Source: Oxytricha trifallax (Eukaryota > Ciliophora > Spirotrichea > Sporadotrichida > Oxytrichidae). Taken from it: DNA of 64,000 nucleotides. This document shows, one piece after another, positions 29,801-39,005 of the stretch (positions within the stretch are counted from its first letter, which is position 1; each line of letters begins with the position of its first letter). The DNA is taken from assembly GCA_000711775.1 (NCBI GenBank), contig ARYC01000836.1:37428-101427 (forward strand), read 5' to 3'. The position numbers and the translations under genes were made by a program. The notes beneath the pieces are model-generated. The model ran no database searches and was not told the origin of the DNA. It saw nothing but the letters and a program-made list of their open reading frames with translations.

Positions 29801-32800
29801 ATTTATATAAATCATAGTATTCTTATTTAATAGTTAAAGCTATGCTTATTCATCTGAATTAAATAACTAAAATTTAATTTAAATTATTGATAAATTTAGT
29901 AATTATTAAATGTGATATACTCTTTCGCAAACTCATTCATTAAGTCTCTCGAGTCTAGGTCACTCTGATATTCATTGAATGTTTGATTTATTATGCTGAA
30001 ATCATAATTTGGATAAGCTGTAATGTTCTTGAATTTCTCATTAAAAAAAATATTTTTTTATATTAATAATATATATAAATTCTCTGTAGTTTGATTTTAT
30101 TCAAATAAAAATGCTTTTTATTCATCTTTTATGAAAGTACTGACAAAAAATATTAAAATAATAACATTGAAGTTAATTAAATGTTAAAAAAATTTCCTAA
30201 TTTTAAAAGTAAATATAATATATACTTGACTGTTTTGTAGTTAATGTAATATTTGCTAACATAGAATCCTGTTATAACAAAACATCCATAAAAGGCAGTT
30301 GGTATTTATATTTAAAAAACAAAATATGCATAAAAATTAAACAAATTAAAAGCTATATCAAGTAACATTCAGGGAAATCAATCTTAAAAAAGGAAATTAA
30401 ATATTTTAAACAATGAAGAATATTTAAAGAAAAAAATTTATAATTCACTGATTTAGAAAAATCATCACACATACATTTAATTGATAATTTTAGTTTAGTT
30501 ATTATCTAAAAGTACAGTAATTATTTATTCACAAAATAATCTATCGACGATTAATGAACTAGACAAGTTCAATTTTTTTAACTGAGGACATTAATAAATA
30601 ATAATAATAATAATAATAAGATCACTTTGAGGTCTCTAGGGACCCCCGATCTAAATTGCTTTTTAGTGCAAATAAGGGACAAGCCGTTTTAGTTAATTGG
30701 AGATTCTCTCCTGTATACTGAGCTTTCATCTTCTTCTGTTGTTTTTTCTCTTTTTGCCTATTCCTTTTCCTTTGGTTTTTCTTTGGTTGTTTCTTCTTTT
30801 ACCTCCTTTTCTAGGTCTGGAGTGTAGGATTTGGACTGTTTCTCCTTGGTCTTTAAATTTGAATTGCGTGTCAAAATGTTTGACATTGATTGAGAATTTC
30901 AGTTCCTTGGAGGCTATGAAATTTTTACATCTGGTAGTGATGAGTTGAGTAAAGTCACTCTTCATGAAATATGTGTGTTTTTGTAGGCATTTGATGTAAA
31001 TTTCTACCTTGTTTAGGTGTTCGTGGTAGTCTGCTGACACTGATATGCAGCTAGCTTCGTTTGCTGTGATGTTTTTCATTAAGGATCACTGTCAAAAGTA
31101 TAAAGAATTGGATTGTGGTCAGATTCGTGTCTACCATTGATTCTATCTTCTTATTGATATCTTCTCCTAGTTGCTCGTCATCCATGTTCATCCATGAAAG
31201 TAAGAGTTCTTTGGATAAGTTTTTAATCATGGCGTTGATGACATTGGAGAATTCTTTTGTTTTGATGAAGAGCTGTGTGTTAATGGTGTTGAGCCAGATT
31301 GAAATGCATGATTCTCTTGTGTCGAATCGCTCTATCAGTTGTGCTTTAGTGATAGTTTGCATATCTTTAAAGTTATTAACTTAATAATTATAATCTTGGT
31401 ATTAATTATTACTATTTAGTACTAAATTTTAAGGCTCAACCTTTAATTATTAATTTGCTATTTAGTACTATCTTTCCCGATGACGTATTTGACGTTTGCA
31501 TCTTCGCAAATTTTTCGGCAGTGATTCCTATATCTTTCTGAATGTTCAGATTAACTATCTATGAAGTATGTATGTTGGCTGGAACTTTCCTCTATGGAGG
31601 GTTCTTGGTCGTAAGCGTCAAATTCTTGTTATTCTTCCTCTGAACTCCAGTCCTCTCCGTTTTCGGAATGTAGAACCTTTTTTGTTATAAGGTTGTGGTT
31701 TCTGTTGGAATCATTGAAGTTGTTTTCATATTCTCGGTACTTTTTTTCAAAGTCTTAGAGCTCTTTTTGGTGTTAACTATCTCTGATCACATAGTGATCG
31801 GAGTGTGGGACTTCTTGGGGTGGTGGGGGTGCTGATATTTCTGATTCTGTAGCCTTAGTTTGGGGTATAATGAATCTGTTGTTAATTGCTACTAGTCTAA
31901 GCATTTGAAATAGTTATTAAGTCCATAGTTAGACTTAGTCGTCTTTGTTTTCTTTGTCGTTTTGAAGCTTAGTGAGGTGTATTTAGAATTGGTTCAGTAT
32001 GTTGTCGCCCTTCCTTATGAGCTTTCTAGCGATAAAAGTTAGAATTTCTAGTATGTGTAGCCCCCACTATTCTTTGTTGTTCTTTATGATATCAATAGTG
32101 TATTGTGCTAGGTTATGTGTTTAGTTGATTTCTACATCACCCTGTATGATATATCTTTGTGTTTTGCTCAGTATACCCATTCTGTGTTTCTTATTTAATA
32201 ACTTAAATTTTTTTATTACATTAATAAATAATTTTATTAAAAAATATTTCTAGATTCATTGAGATCATAACTCAGAAATTGATAAATTAATTTATCTGGA
32301 TTAAAAAGAATCAATCAAACTCATATATTGAAGTTTGAAATGAAAATTCCTCATAGTTTTGATAAGAAGATTAACATGATAATTAAAAACAGACTTTAGA
32401 ATTTTTTCAACATAATAAATTTATGTTTAATTTTTTAGATAGTATATATAATTAAACTAAAGCATGACTAAAATGAGGTTATATTAAGATAACTATTGAT
32501 ACATGAAAATAGATATTTCTGATTAGTTGAGGCATTGTCAAATAGAGGACCTGATTTTGTAAATTTATTCTCTTGATGGCATATTTATACATTATTTTAC
32601 TTATTGAGCATGATTTTATTTATAGGTATATGCTGGGATAATTGTATAATGTAGTGACTTTTTGAACTTTACAGAACTGTGCGATCTTAATCCACATTAA
32701 TATAAAATATAATTCTAATTTACTTCAAGTAATTCCTTTTTTCACTTATTTATTAAGTTATAATTTAGGTGAAGACCTTCCTTATAAGCACATGAATAAA

Positions 32801-35800
32801 AATTATATCGTAAAGCTTCCTGGCCTGTAATTCATATTTATTACATATAATTATACTATCTGTAAAAAATAAACTTTAAGGTTTCACTATACTTTAAATT
32901 ATAGAAATTATCATATTATTATTTTTATTTGATATGTAATTCTTATAAAAGAATAAATATTTTCAATTAAATAAAAATAATTGTCATTGAAGGATCATAT
33001 TTTTAGTTATTTAATTAAAAATTTCTTAATTTTTCCAAAGTAAAGATATATAAAAAATACTGTACTTTATTTGATTAAATCTTAAAAATTGTTTAACATG
33101 TCTCCTTAAAAAAAACATATCATAAAATTATTTTATTTATGTCTTATGTATATTTCCATAAATTAATAATATAAATATAAAGATCTGCTTCAGGAAATTT
33201 CCCTCCCCAGTTTTTATTCAAAGGTACTCTAGGAATTAAATATTCTATTTTCATAATTAATTTATATCAAATCAACTTGCTTATACATTAACTAAAAATT
33301 ATTTTAATAAAAATTAATAAATTTGACTATAATTATCCAGCAAATTAATTATTAATTGAATTAATCTATTTTTATCATTATGTAGATTTCAATATTAAAT
33401 TATTTTTTATAAATTTTTATGGTATGATCTGAAAGAATCTAGATCTAAACCCGGGTGTAGAGCACTTCTCTGCTTTTTTCTCAATTTAAACCCCTTCACT
33501 AGACACTCTTGACCTATTTTACCTATTTTTATTCTATATACAACAAAATTATCTGCATTTCCACACAGCATCTAAAGATTTTTGGCTTTCGTTGTCAAAA
33601 TAGCCATCTAAACTTTCAATCATCAAATATGCTGAAATAAAGATCCTGTAGTAGTTAAGCTCTTCATCCTGAATTATACAATATAATATTATAAGTAAAG
33701 TAAAAATAAATAGTAAAATTCATGAATAAATAGTTGCTTATAAAAATTTTTATAAAAGAATTGAGTAGATATAGTATTATACGTAGTTGTATACTCCATA
33801 GATAAGTCCAAAGAATCCAACCATAAATTTAATATTATTTGAATAAAGATTAGGGGGTTTCCTGTCAATATAATGAAAAAAAACTTGAAAAGTTTCATAC
33901 CTATAATAAAAAAATAATTTTCAGTGCTATGGTGTTCTTGTAAACAAGGAAATACATCTAAAATTTCAGATAAACTATTTAAACCAGTTTTTACCTATAA
34001 AATTAACAGACTATTAATCCCCCACTATATTTATAATTGTTAATATAAATTTATACAGGAAATATGATAAAATGAATGAAACTTTTTATTTATATTGTAA
34101 CTTTAATTGCAATTATAAACAATTAATAGTTAATTCACTTTATAAATAATTTTCTCTTTTAGTTATGGATTTAAATTTTTCATTTTATATACATAGTAAC
34201 AATTAGAAACTAATTAAACTCAATATTTAGATAATTTTTTTAGATATATAATAAAACTATTGTATTATTTTTTTTAAAAAAATGTCTAGCTTAACTTAAA
34301 AATAACTCAAATTGTTGTAAAATTATCAATAAAATTTTAAGATTTTTAGCAAATTCCGAGATTAAACATTTTTATATAACTTTATAGACGCTCTATAAAA
34401 CTTTTTTAATTAGAGAATTATCAAACTAATGTGAGATTTTTAAAATTCAAAAAAAACAATTTTTTCTCCTTTATTTTCAAATATTAAGGACCTTCTTTTT
34501 AATTTCATTTAGTCTTTGATATCTTTACGCAGATATATTATAGGAGTCTTTACTATATTTACCTCTTATATATATATTTATATATATATATATATATAAA
34601 TAATTAGTTAAGCTGTAGCTTAACTATAACTGCAAAGTCGCACACATACATTTACAGTTACCACGTACATTCAAGAACCATTCAGTGCTTGTAGCTTTAT
34701 TCCATTGATTCTTTTAAATTTTGCTTCATATTAGCGGAAACATACTACAAATTTCTTATATTCAATTGTATGGGAAATTATTATATTAATTTATAAATTT
34801 ACTAAGTACATTTACATAAATAAAACTTATGCATTAATAATATATTAGATTTTAATTCTTTTAAGTTATTATTTTGGCAAAACTAGATAAAATACTTTTC
34901 AATTGAAAGCATAGTGTAAAAAATACATTAAATTAAAATTCTAAGACTCAAATATAAATTGAATTTTAAGAAACATTTTTGGTTTTGCATATAAAAACCA
35001 TTTTCCATGTCCCCTATAATATACAATTAAAAAATATTATTTTTTGAAATTTGAATGTACCTATAATAAGTTCTCTCTGAATCAAGAATTTGCCAATCAT
35101 TTTTGCAGTACTTTTCAAGAAATCCTTAAACCCTACTCTTCCATATATTTTGAAATCGCAAGAACAGCAGATAAATCCATCTGTCTCTTCTTCTTCAATC
35201 TTTTTATCTTGTTCTTCGTGATCACAGTGACAGTGGTGACCTTTTTATGACAAAGGGTTTAATAAGTATAAGTTATTATTAATCATAGAGCAATAATTAA
35301 TTTTTAAAAAATGTTTCATAATAACTTTCATTCATAGTTTTAAATAATTAGCGTTCCAAATATTAAATTTTATAACTTGAATTGATTTTATTTTTTTAAA
35401 AATTATAATCCAAATAAGAGACTGAATATTACTAAATTAATTCAAAAATTATGTAAATATTTTTGTATTAAACATAGGACACACATATTTATCTTTCATT
35501 TAATGACTATATAAATTATATTGATATCAATTATTTAGAATTGGGAATTCAATTTTAGAAAAGAAATAAAATATAATATGAAATTTGCCCCAAAACTTTA
35601 ATTTTAAAAATATAAAGTTGGTGTACTTGATAAAATATTTTTATCAAAAAGGTGTCTAATTTTTACCATGAAAATTGCAATATTTTAATGAAAGAATTCA
35701 TAAATGATTTGAGATAATATAATCTTTTAATATGTCATTTATTATTACTATGATTAAATAATAGAACTCCTTTTTTAATACTTTCACTTGAATTAGAAGA

Positions 35801-37011
35801 AGACTTAAATTTTTACTTTATAATGCTAGGACTTGAAAAGCTTCCATCATTATATAATTAGAATATATTTATTTTTTTATTTTATTATCAACTTAAGTAT
35901 CAATAAAAAAAGTAATTATTATTATATGAATATTATACTATTATTAAAATTTTAAATAATTTATTGTAATCTTAATATTTTAATAGAAATAAATGAGAAT
36001 ATTTTTTTGTGGATTCTCTTCATTTTTAAATTATTGAATTAATAATTCTTTAATATTATCATTTTAAATATCAAGGCATTTTGTGATTACATTCCTCATT
36101 AATATAGCAAATTAACTTTATTTGATTTCCTTTTCGATTATTTATTATTCTTATCAAAAAATAATACTTAAATAGTAATAATAAAATTGGTGCAATTTTT
36201 TATGCAATCAATGTGAAAATCTAATTTTTAAGGAAGCACCAGAATATCTTTTTTTAATTACTTAAAGATATTTTTTATCCCTATCGAGAGATAATTGAAT
36301 TCGATAAGAAAAGAGCAAAGTAAATAAAAATCCTTAGATTTTACTATTATAATCTAAAATCCTTAAATTATATTAATTGATATTTTATAACTTTTTTATT
36401 GTAGAATCAGAGTAGATCAAAATCTATTTAAATAAAAATAATATAATACTTTAATAAAAGGAATTAAGTAATATTAAAGTTTAAATCTATTAATTAAGCT
36501 TCTGTTTAAGAGACTCCTGAGCTTGAATCCTGATTGTTTTATAAATCTTTTGTGCTTATTTCAAATTGACTATCAAATGTATTTGTAATAAAGCCTCTTG
36601 TAGTTTGCCATGAATATTTATTTAATATTTTATAAATAAATCCCTTTAATCAGGAGAAGCATATTCCCTTTTATTTTTGTTCATAAATTCAGTATTTCTT
36701 GGACCATTTATTTCACTCTGATTAGTAATTTTTATTTTAGGAGTGGCAAACATTTCCATATTTTACCCTTCTTGAGAGCTTGATTCTTTACTTTAAAAAG
36801 CTTTGATTTTATTTTATCTTTCAAGGTCCATTTACTTATGATCTTTTTCGATTTATTTATTGTTTTCTGCTTTCTTTTCATTTGCTTAAAGTTTTTTTTA
36901 CTGTATTATTATTTTTTTAAAAAATAAACCTATTACATTGATAAAAATTTAATATTATATTCATAATTATAAATTTGCTTCAATGAAATCTATAAGCATC
37001 CCTAATCCCAT
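23671..37011 (-). CDS. Gene P1: unknown membrane protein in at least 13 germline segments
   Basis: Minus-strand gene read from the ATG at 37009-37011 (MGLGMLIDFIEANL) to the TGA at 23671-23673, with TAA/TAG as Gln. The segments are collinear, not scrambled, and match those of P2 one by one with mostly synonymous differences. At four joins a direct repeat marks the pointer and the frame is restored (AAATTT, AATTC, ATACCA, ACATT). The product has a charged Q/K-rich N-terminal region, a possible CxxC element (ICCSCDF), at least two hydrophobic segments (MVGFFGLIYGVYNYV; IPTAFYGCFVITGFYV) and a conserved SPIQLFAATLGLEALEN block near the C-terminus. No family was recognised. The IESs contain a foreign-looking gene (30.7-32.2 kb) and foldbacks F4 and F5. 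Confidence 0.75.
24030..24145 (-). CDS. P1 segment with the conserved FAATLGLEALENLFDCLSC block
   Basis: Very strongly conserved with P2 39290-39425 on the minus strand; nearly all differences are at third codon positions (A, L, G, E, N, F, C codons). This fixes the coding strand, although a plus-strand frame is also open. Confidence 0.75.
24818..25453. mobile_element. Foldback element F4 with 8-bp target duplication
   Basis: 636 bp; the arms extend almost to the centre (loop about 25103-25168). Termini are GGGTAATGGCCTCCTGGAGG and the imperfect complement. Flanked by GTCTGTTG at 24810-24817 and 25454-25461. An 8-bp duplication suggests an hAT-like rather than a TA-inserting origin. It is non-coding and lies in an IES of P1 between the 24.1-kb and 27.0-kb segments. 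Confidence 0.85.
26287..26896. mobile_element. Foldback element F5
   Basis: 610 bp palindrome, ends TATGGGGTCAAACACATCCC, centre near 26583-26609. TTTATAAATT occurs at 26273-26282 and 26897-26906 and may be a 10-bp target duplication; four extra bases (CGGC) on the left are unmatched. It is non-coding and lies in the same P1 IES as F4. The outer word ATGGGGTCAAA also occurs in the inner arms of F4. Confidence 0.8.
26985..27055 (-). CDS. P1 short segment (FWNLQLQYTF)
   Basis: Matches P2 39735-39790 (N-S-Q-L-Q-Y-Q-F-Q). Short and approximate. Confidence 0.5.
27640..27800 (-). CDS. P1 segment DEIVDYIPLIVVIAKQNK
   Basis: Begins D-E-I-V-D-Y-I-P-L, identical in P2 at 39950-40090 with synonymous changes. 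Continues as a charged stretch ending near the F-I-D-S-Q-K-F-K motif, which P2 keeps as F-I-E-S-K-F-F-K. Confidence 0.7.
27945..28135 (-). CDS. P1 segment with MNWEISNTTKISFSTGTES
   Basis: V-Y-N-F-I-L-K-L-L through T-E-S-A-F. P2 has D-W-E-I-S-N-S-T-K-x-x-F-S-T-G-T-E-S at 40245-40412. Joining to the next segment at TTTA gives S-A-F-I-D-E-I-V. Confidence 0.7.
29640..29781 (-). CDS. P1 segment with VFPSFLRDPHDEKGYKIF
   Basis: A hydrophobic start (IMIKNFVTIVFPSFL), then R-D-P-H-D-E-K-G. P2 44910-45130 has the matching FFSILFPGLIREPHLERGF. The pointer ACATT (AATGT on the plus strand) is at its upper edge, 29777-29781. Confidence 0.75.
29909..30035 (-). CDS. P1 segment INQTFNEYQSDLDSRDLMNE
   Basis: The P2 equivalent at 45219-45305 reads V-N-Q-T-F-N-x-x-Q-S-D-I-D-S-R. 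Joining at ACATT gives E-Y-I-T-L-M-I-M-I-K-N-F in frame. Confidence 0.75.
30235..30305 (-). CDS. P1 membrane segment IPTAFYGCFVITGFYVSKYY
   Basis: A predicted membrane helix, conserved in P2 (IPTAFYAGFVISGFFAYKHY). The pointer ATACCA is at its upper edge, 30300-30305. Confidence 0.75.
30597..30620. repeat. Trinucleotide tract (TAA)n/(TTA)n
   Basis: About eight TAA units just beyond the 3' end of the minus-strand gene at 30726-32180. It could be a simple microsatellite or the tail of a retroposed sequence. Confidence 0.7.
30726..32180 (-). CDS. GC-richer hypothetical gene lying inside an IES of P1
   Basis: Minus strand from the ATG at 32178-32180 (MGILSKTQRYIIQGD), TAA/TAG as Gln, to the TGA at 30726-30728. 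The first part is helical and charged, with a P-rich stretch (EISAPPPPQEVPHSDHY) and an acidic region (SENGEDWSSEEEQQEF). The second part begins MQTITKAQLIERFDTRES. The third ends in a very basic tail (RPRKGGKRRNNQRKTKGKG). A 47-nt intron at 31422-31468 keeps the frame. A second frame change near 31085-31130 is unexplained. It is absent from the equivalent P2 IES. No family was recognised; the basic C-terminus suggests nucleic-acid binding. A retroposed or transposon-derived origin is possible but unproven. Confidence 0.6.
31422..31468 (-). other. 47-nt intron in the hypothetical gene
   Basis: Minus-strand GTACTAAATAG...AAAATTTAG. Its removal joins the upstream frame (V-I-G-K-D) to the downstream N-rich frame. 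A 12-13-bp direct repeat overlaps its edges, but cutting at the repeat gives the wrong frame. Confidence 0.6.
33420..33675 (-). CDS. P1 segment with IFISAYLMIESLDGYFDN
   Basis: I-Q-D-E-E-L-N-Y-Y-R, then a conserved IFISAYLMIESLDGYFD block, then ESQKSLDAVWKC and TPGFRSRFFQII. Bounded by pointers AATTC (GAATT at 33671-33675) and ATACCA (TGGTAT at 33420-33425). It is continuous here, whereas P2 has an IES inside the same block. Confidence 0.8.
33758..33830 (-). CDS. P1 membrane segment KFMVGFFGLIYGVYNYV
   Basis: A hydrophobic segment bounded by pointers AAATTT (33825-33830) and AATTC (GAATT 33758-33762). P2 has K-F-L-V-G-F-F-G-L-G-Y-G-I-Y-N-Y-I at 49476-49548. Confidence 0.8.
34570..34602. repeat. 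(TA)n tract
   Basis: Simple ATATAT-type repeat inside the 1.2-kb IES of P1. Confidence 0.8.
35047..35245 (-). CDS. P1 segment with ICCSCDFKIYGRVGFKDFL
   Basis: An acidic lead (KKIEEEETDGFI), then a C-C-S-C cluster, ending R-E-L-I-I-G-T-F-K-F at pointer AAATTT (35047-35052). P2 49595-49790 has the equivalent L-C-C-T-G-N...R-D-F-I-I-G-S-L-K-F. Confidence 0.75.
36480..36900 (-). CDS. P1 charged N-terminal segments
   Basis: NEKKAENNKQIEKDHKQMDL through EGQNMEMFATPKIKIT and, after a frame change near 36640, GFITNTFDSQFEISTKDLQN. P2 54600-54965 has the corresponding N-E-K-K-F-G-K-E and N-P-F-D-E-K-F-E-A-S-T. Rich in Q/K/E and probably cytoplasmic. A small IES or intron is likely at the frame change. 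Confidence 0.65.
36955..37011 (-). CDS. P1 first segment (MGLGMLIDFIEANL)
   Basis: The ATG is followed by a sequence nearly identical to P2 55150-55196. The upstream word TTCGTTGCC is also conserved in both and may belong to the leader or the macronuclear end. Confidence 0.7.
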
Positions 37012-38805
37012 TTTTAAAATGTGAAGGCAACGAAATTTATAGAAAATTTATTTCCTTTATATTTAATAATGTTTAAAAGTTTTTATATAAACATAAAGAA
37101 TTTGCTTTTTTACTTTTTAGTATTTGTTTATTTATTAGTTAGATATCATATAATTTCTCAAAATTAATAAAATTCCTTTATTATCAACAACATGATAATT
37201 AACATTTAGAATTAACATTTCCAATTTTAAAATATCATAATATGCAATTTATTTCATATTCTAATATTTAATTCTAATGTTTTTTAATTTAAGGTATATT
37301 CTTTTTTACTTTAAAATTATTTTAAAATTTTAAAGATAAAAACTTTAAAAATAAGTTAATTAAATAAAATAAGGATAGGCTATAGGTAAGTGTAGATGAG
37401 GAAATAATCTTTACAGTATTTAAAAATGAACAATTTAAATAGATATTTTATTTTTTTACTAAATTACAAATAACTTTAAATCTAAATAGTGGGATTTCTA
37501 TTTAAATTATGAAGATAAAGTTAAAAATTTACAATTATTCTTATTTTTAATAAACAATAGCATAATTAATTTTATTTTGTGTAAGTTATGCATTTTATGA
37601 TTATAGCAGTAAGGCTTTCAGTGATAAGAATAAGTTTTAATCCAATAATTAATTCAAAATATTTTATCTGGAAATTTTAAATTAAAATATATGAATTATC
37701 TTTTGTCTGTTTTTTATAGTTAAAAAAATTGATTTAAACTTTACTATTTAAACAGAATTATATATTGGGAATACCTAAAGGTCATATATTGCATTTTCTT
37801 TTTTTACAATTTTATTTTTACTTATAAAAAATTATCTTTTTTTAATAATTAAATTTAATATTTTAATGATGTAAAATGAATTCGTAATAATCTTAACTCT
37901 GCCATGTACTCATATTTTATTTTATAATACTCTATCATATTGTTAGACTAAGTCCGACTTGATATTATTATATTATTACATTTATCAAAATTAAGTTCAA
38001 TAAGGGAATTGTAGAAATCTATAATACAGTAATCATCATTAATATTATGATAAATAAAGGAAACAATTTAATTACTTATCCTAAACTAATCAATAATTTT
38101 ACCTAAATGTGACAAAAATGAATTGTATAATTATGATGCAAATCTATATTACCATTTTTAGTTTTATATTTCTTAATAATTAAGAGTATTATATTTGTCA
38201 TAAAGATTTTTTAAGTTTATTAACTAATGTATGATTATTAATGAAGTGACTTTATAAATAATGAAAGTTAATTTACAAGAATTTCTGTTCTATTATATTT
38301 TCTGATCACAGAATCCTGATTTATAAAAAATCTTATAGTTTCAGATTCTTTTCAGAAATTATAAACCATTGCTAAACTTTAACAGAATCATAAAATGAAG
38401 CTCAAAATTGAAGCAATTTGAATAAACATATAATATTATTTACTTGCTCTATATATATTTGGGATAAGATTAGAAATATTAAAGATTTCAATTGGAAAAT
38501 TAAGTTTAACTTATGACTAAATAATTAATTAAAGAGTAAAAGTCTGATTTGAAACATTTTTTTGCGTGTTTGTCTTCATTTTTAAATATTATTTTGTAAA
38601 AATATCATTATTTCTTCTAGTTTAATTTAGGTTTATAATCAATTAGCTCATTTTACTTTACAAATTGTTACCAAGTAAATTTCTTATAAATATTCCTTAG
38701 ATATATTTAAATTTCGAAAAGAATCTAGAAAATTATTTAATAATAATTATTTTACAATATAAAAATTCATTGAAATTTAAGTTAAAAAAAGGCTTAAAAA
38801 ATTAA

Positions 38806-39005
38806 TCATATATCCTAAATGCTTAATAAAGAGTTCAATCCCATTCTTTCTTTTTCATTAATTTTATCCATATTTTCTAAAATATTCTATTAATTATTAA
38901 TGACTTATGCTTCTTTAACATTTATCTTTTGCTCTGAGTTAGAACTGATATTACTGCTGAATTTTTATTGAGCTTTTGTTCGACTATTACATTCGCATTT
39001 TTGAA
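38806..39005 (-). CDS. P2 last segment (C-terminus)
   Basis: SSVEPSQREMIQKCECNSRT ... NEKERMGLNSLLSIQDI then TGA. Highly Q/N/S-rich. Confidence 0.65.

Noticed and set aside
34570..34602. The (TA)n tract as a possible excision hotspot.
   Set aside because: It is simple sequence within an IES; nothing links it to a junction.
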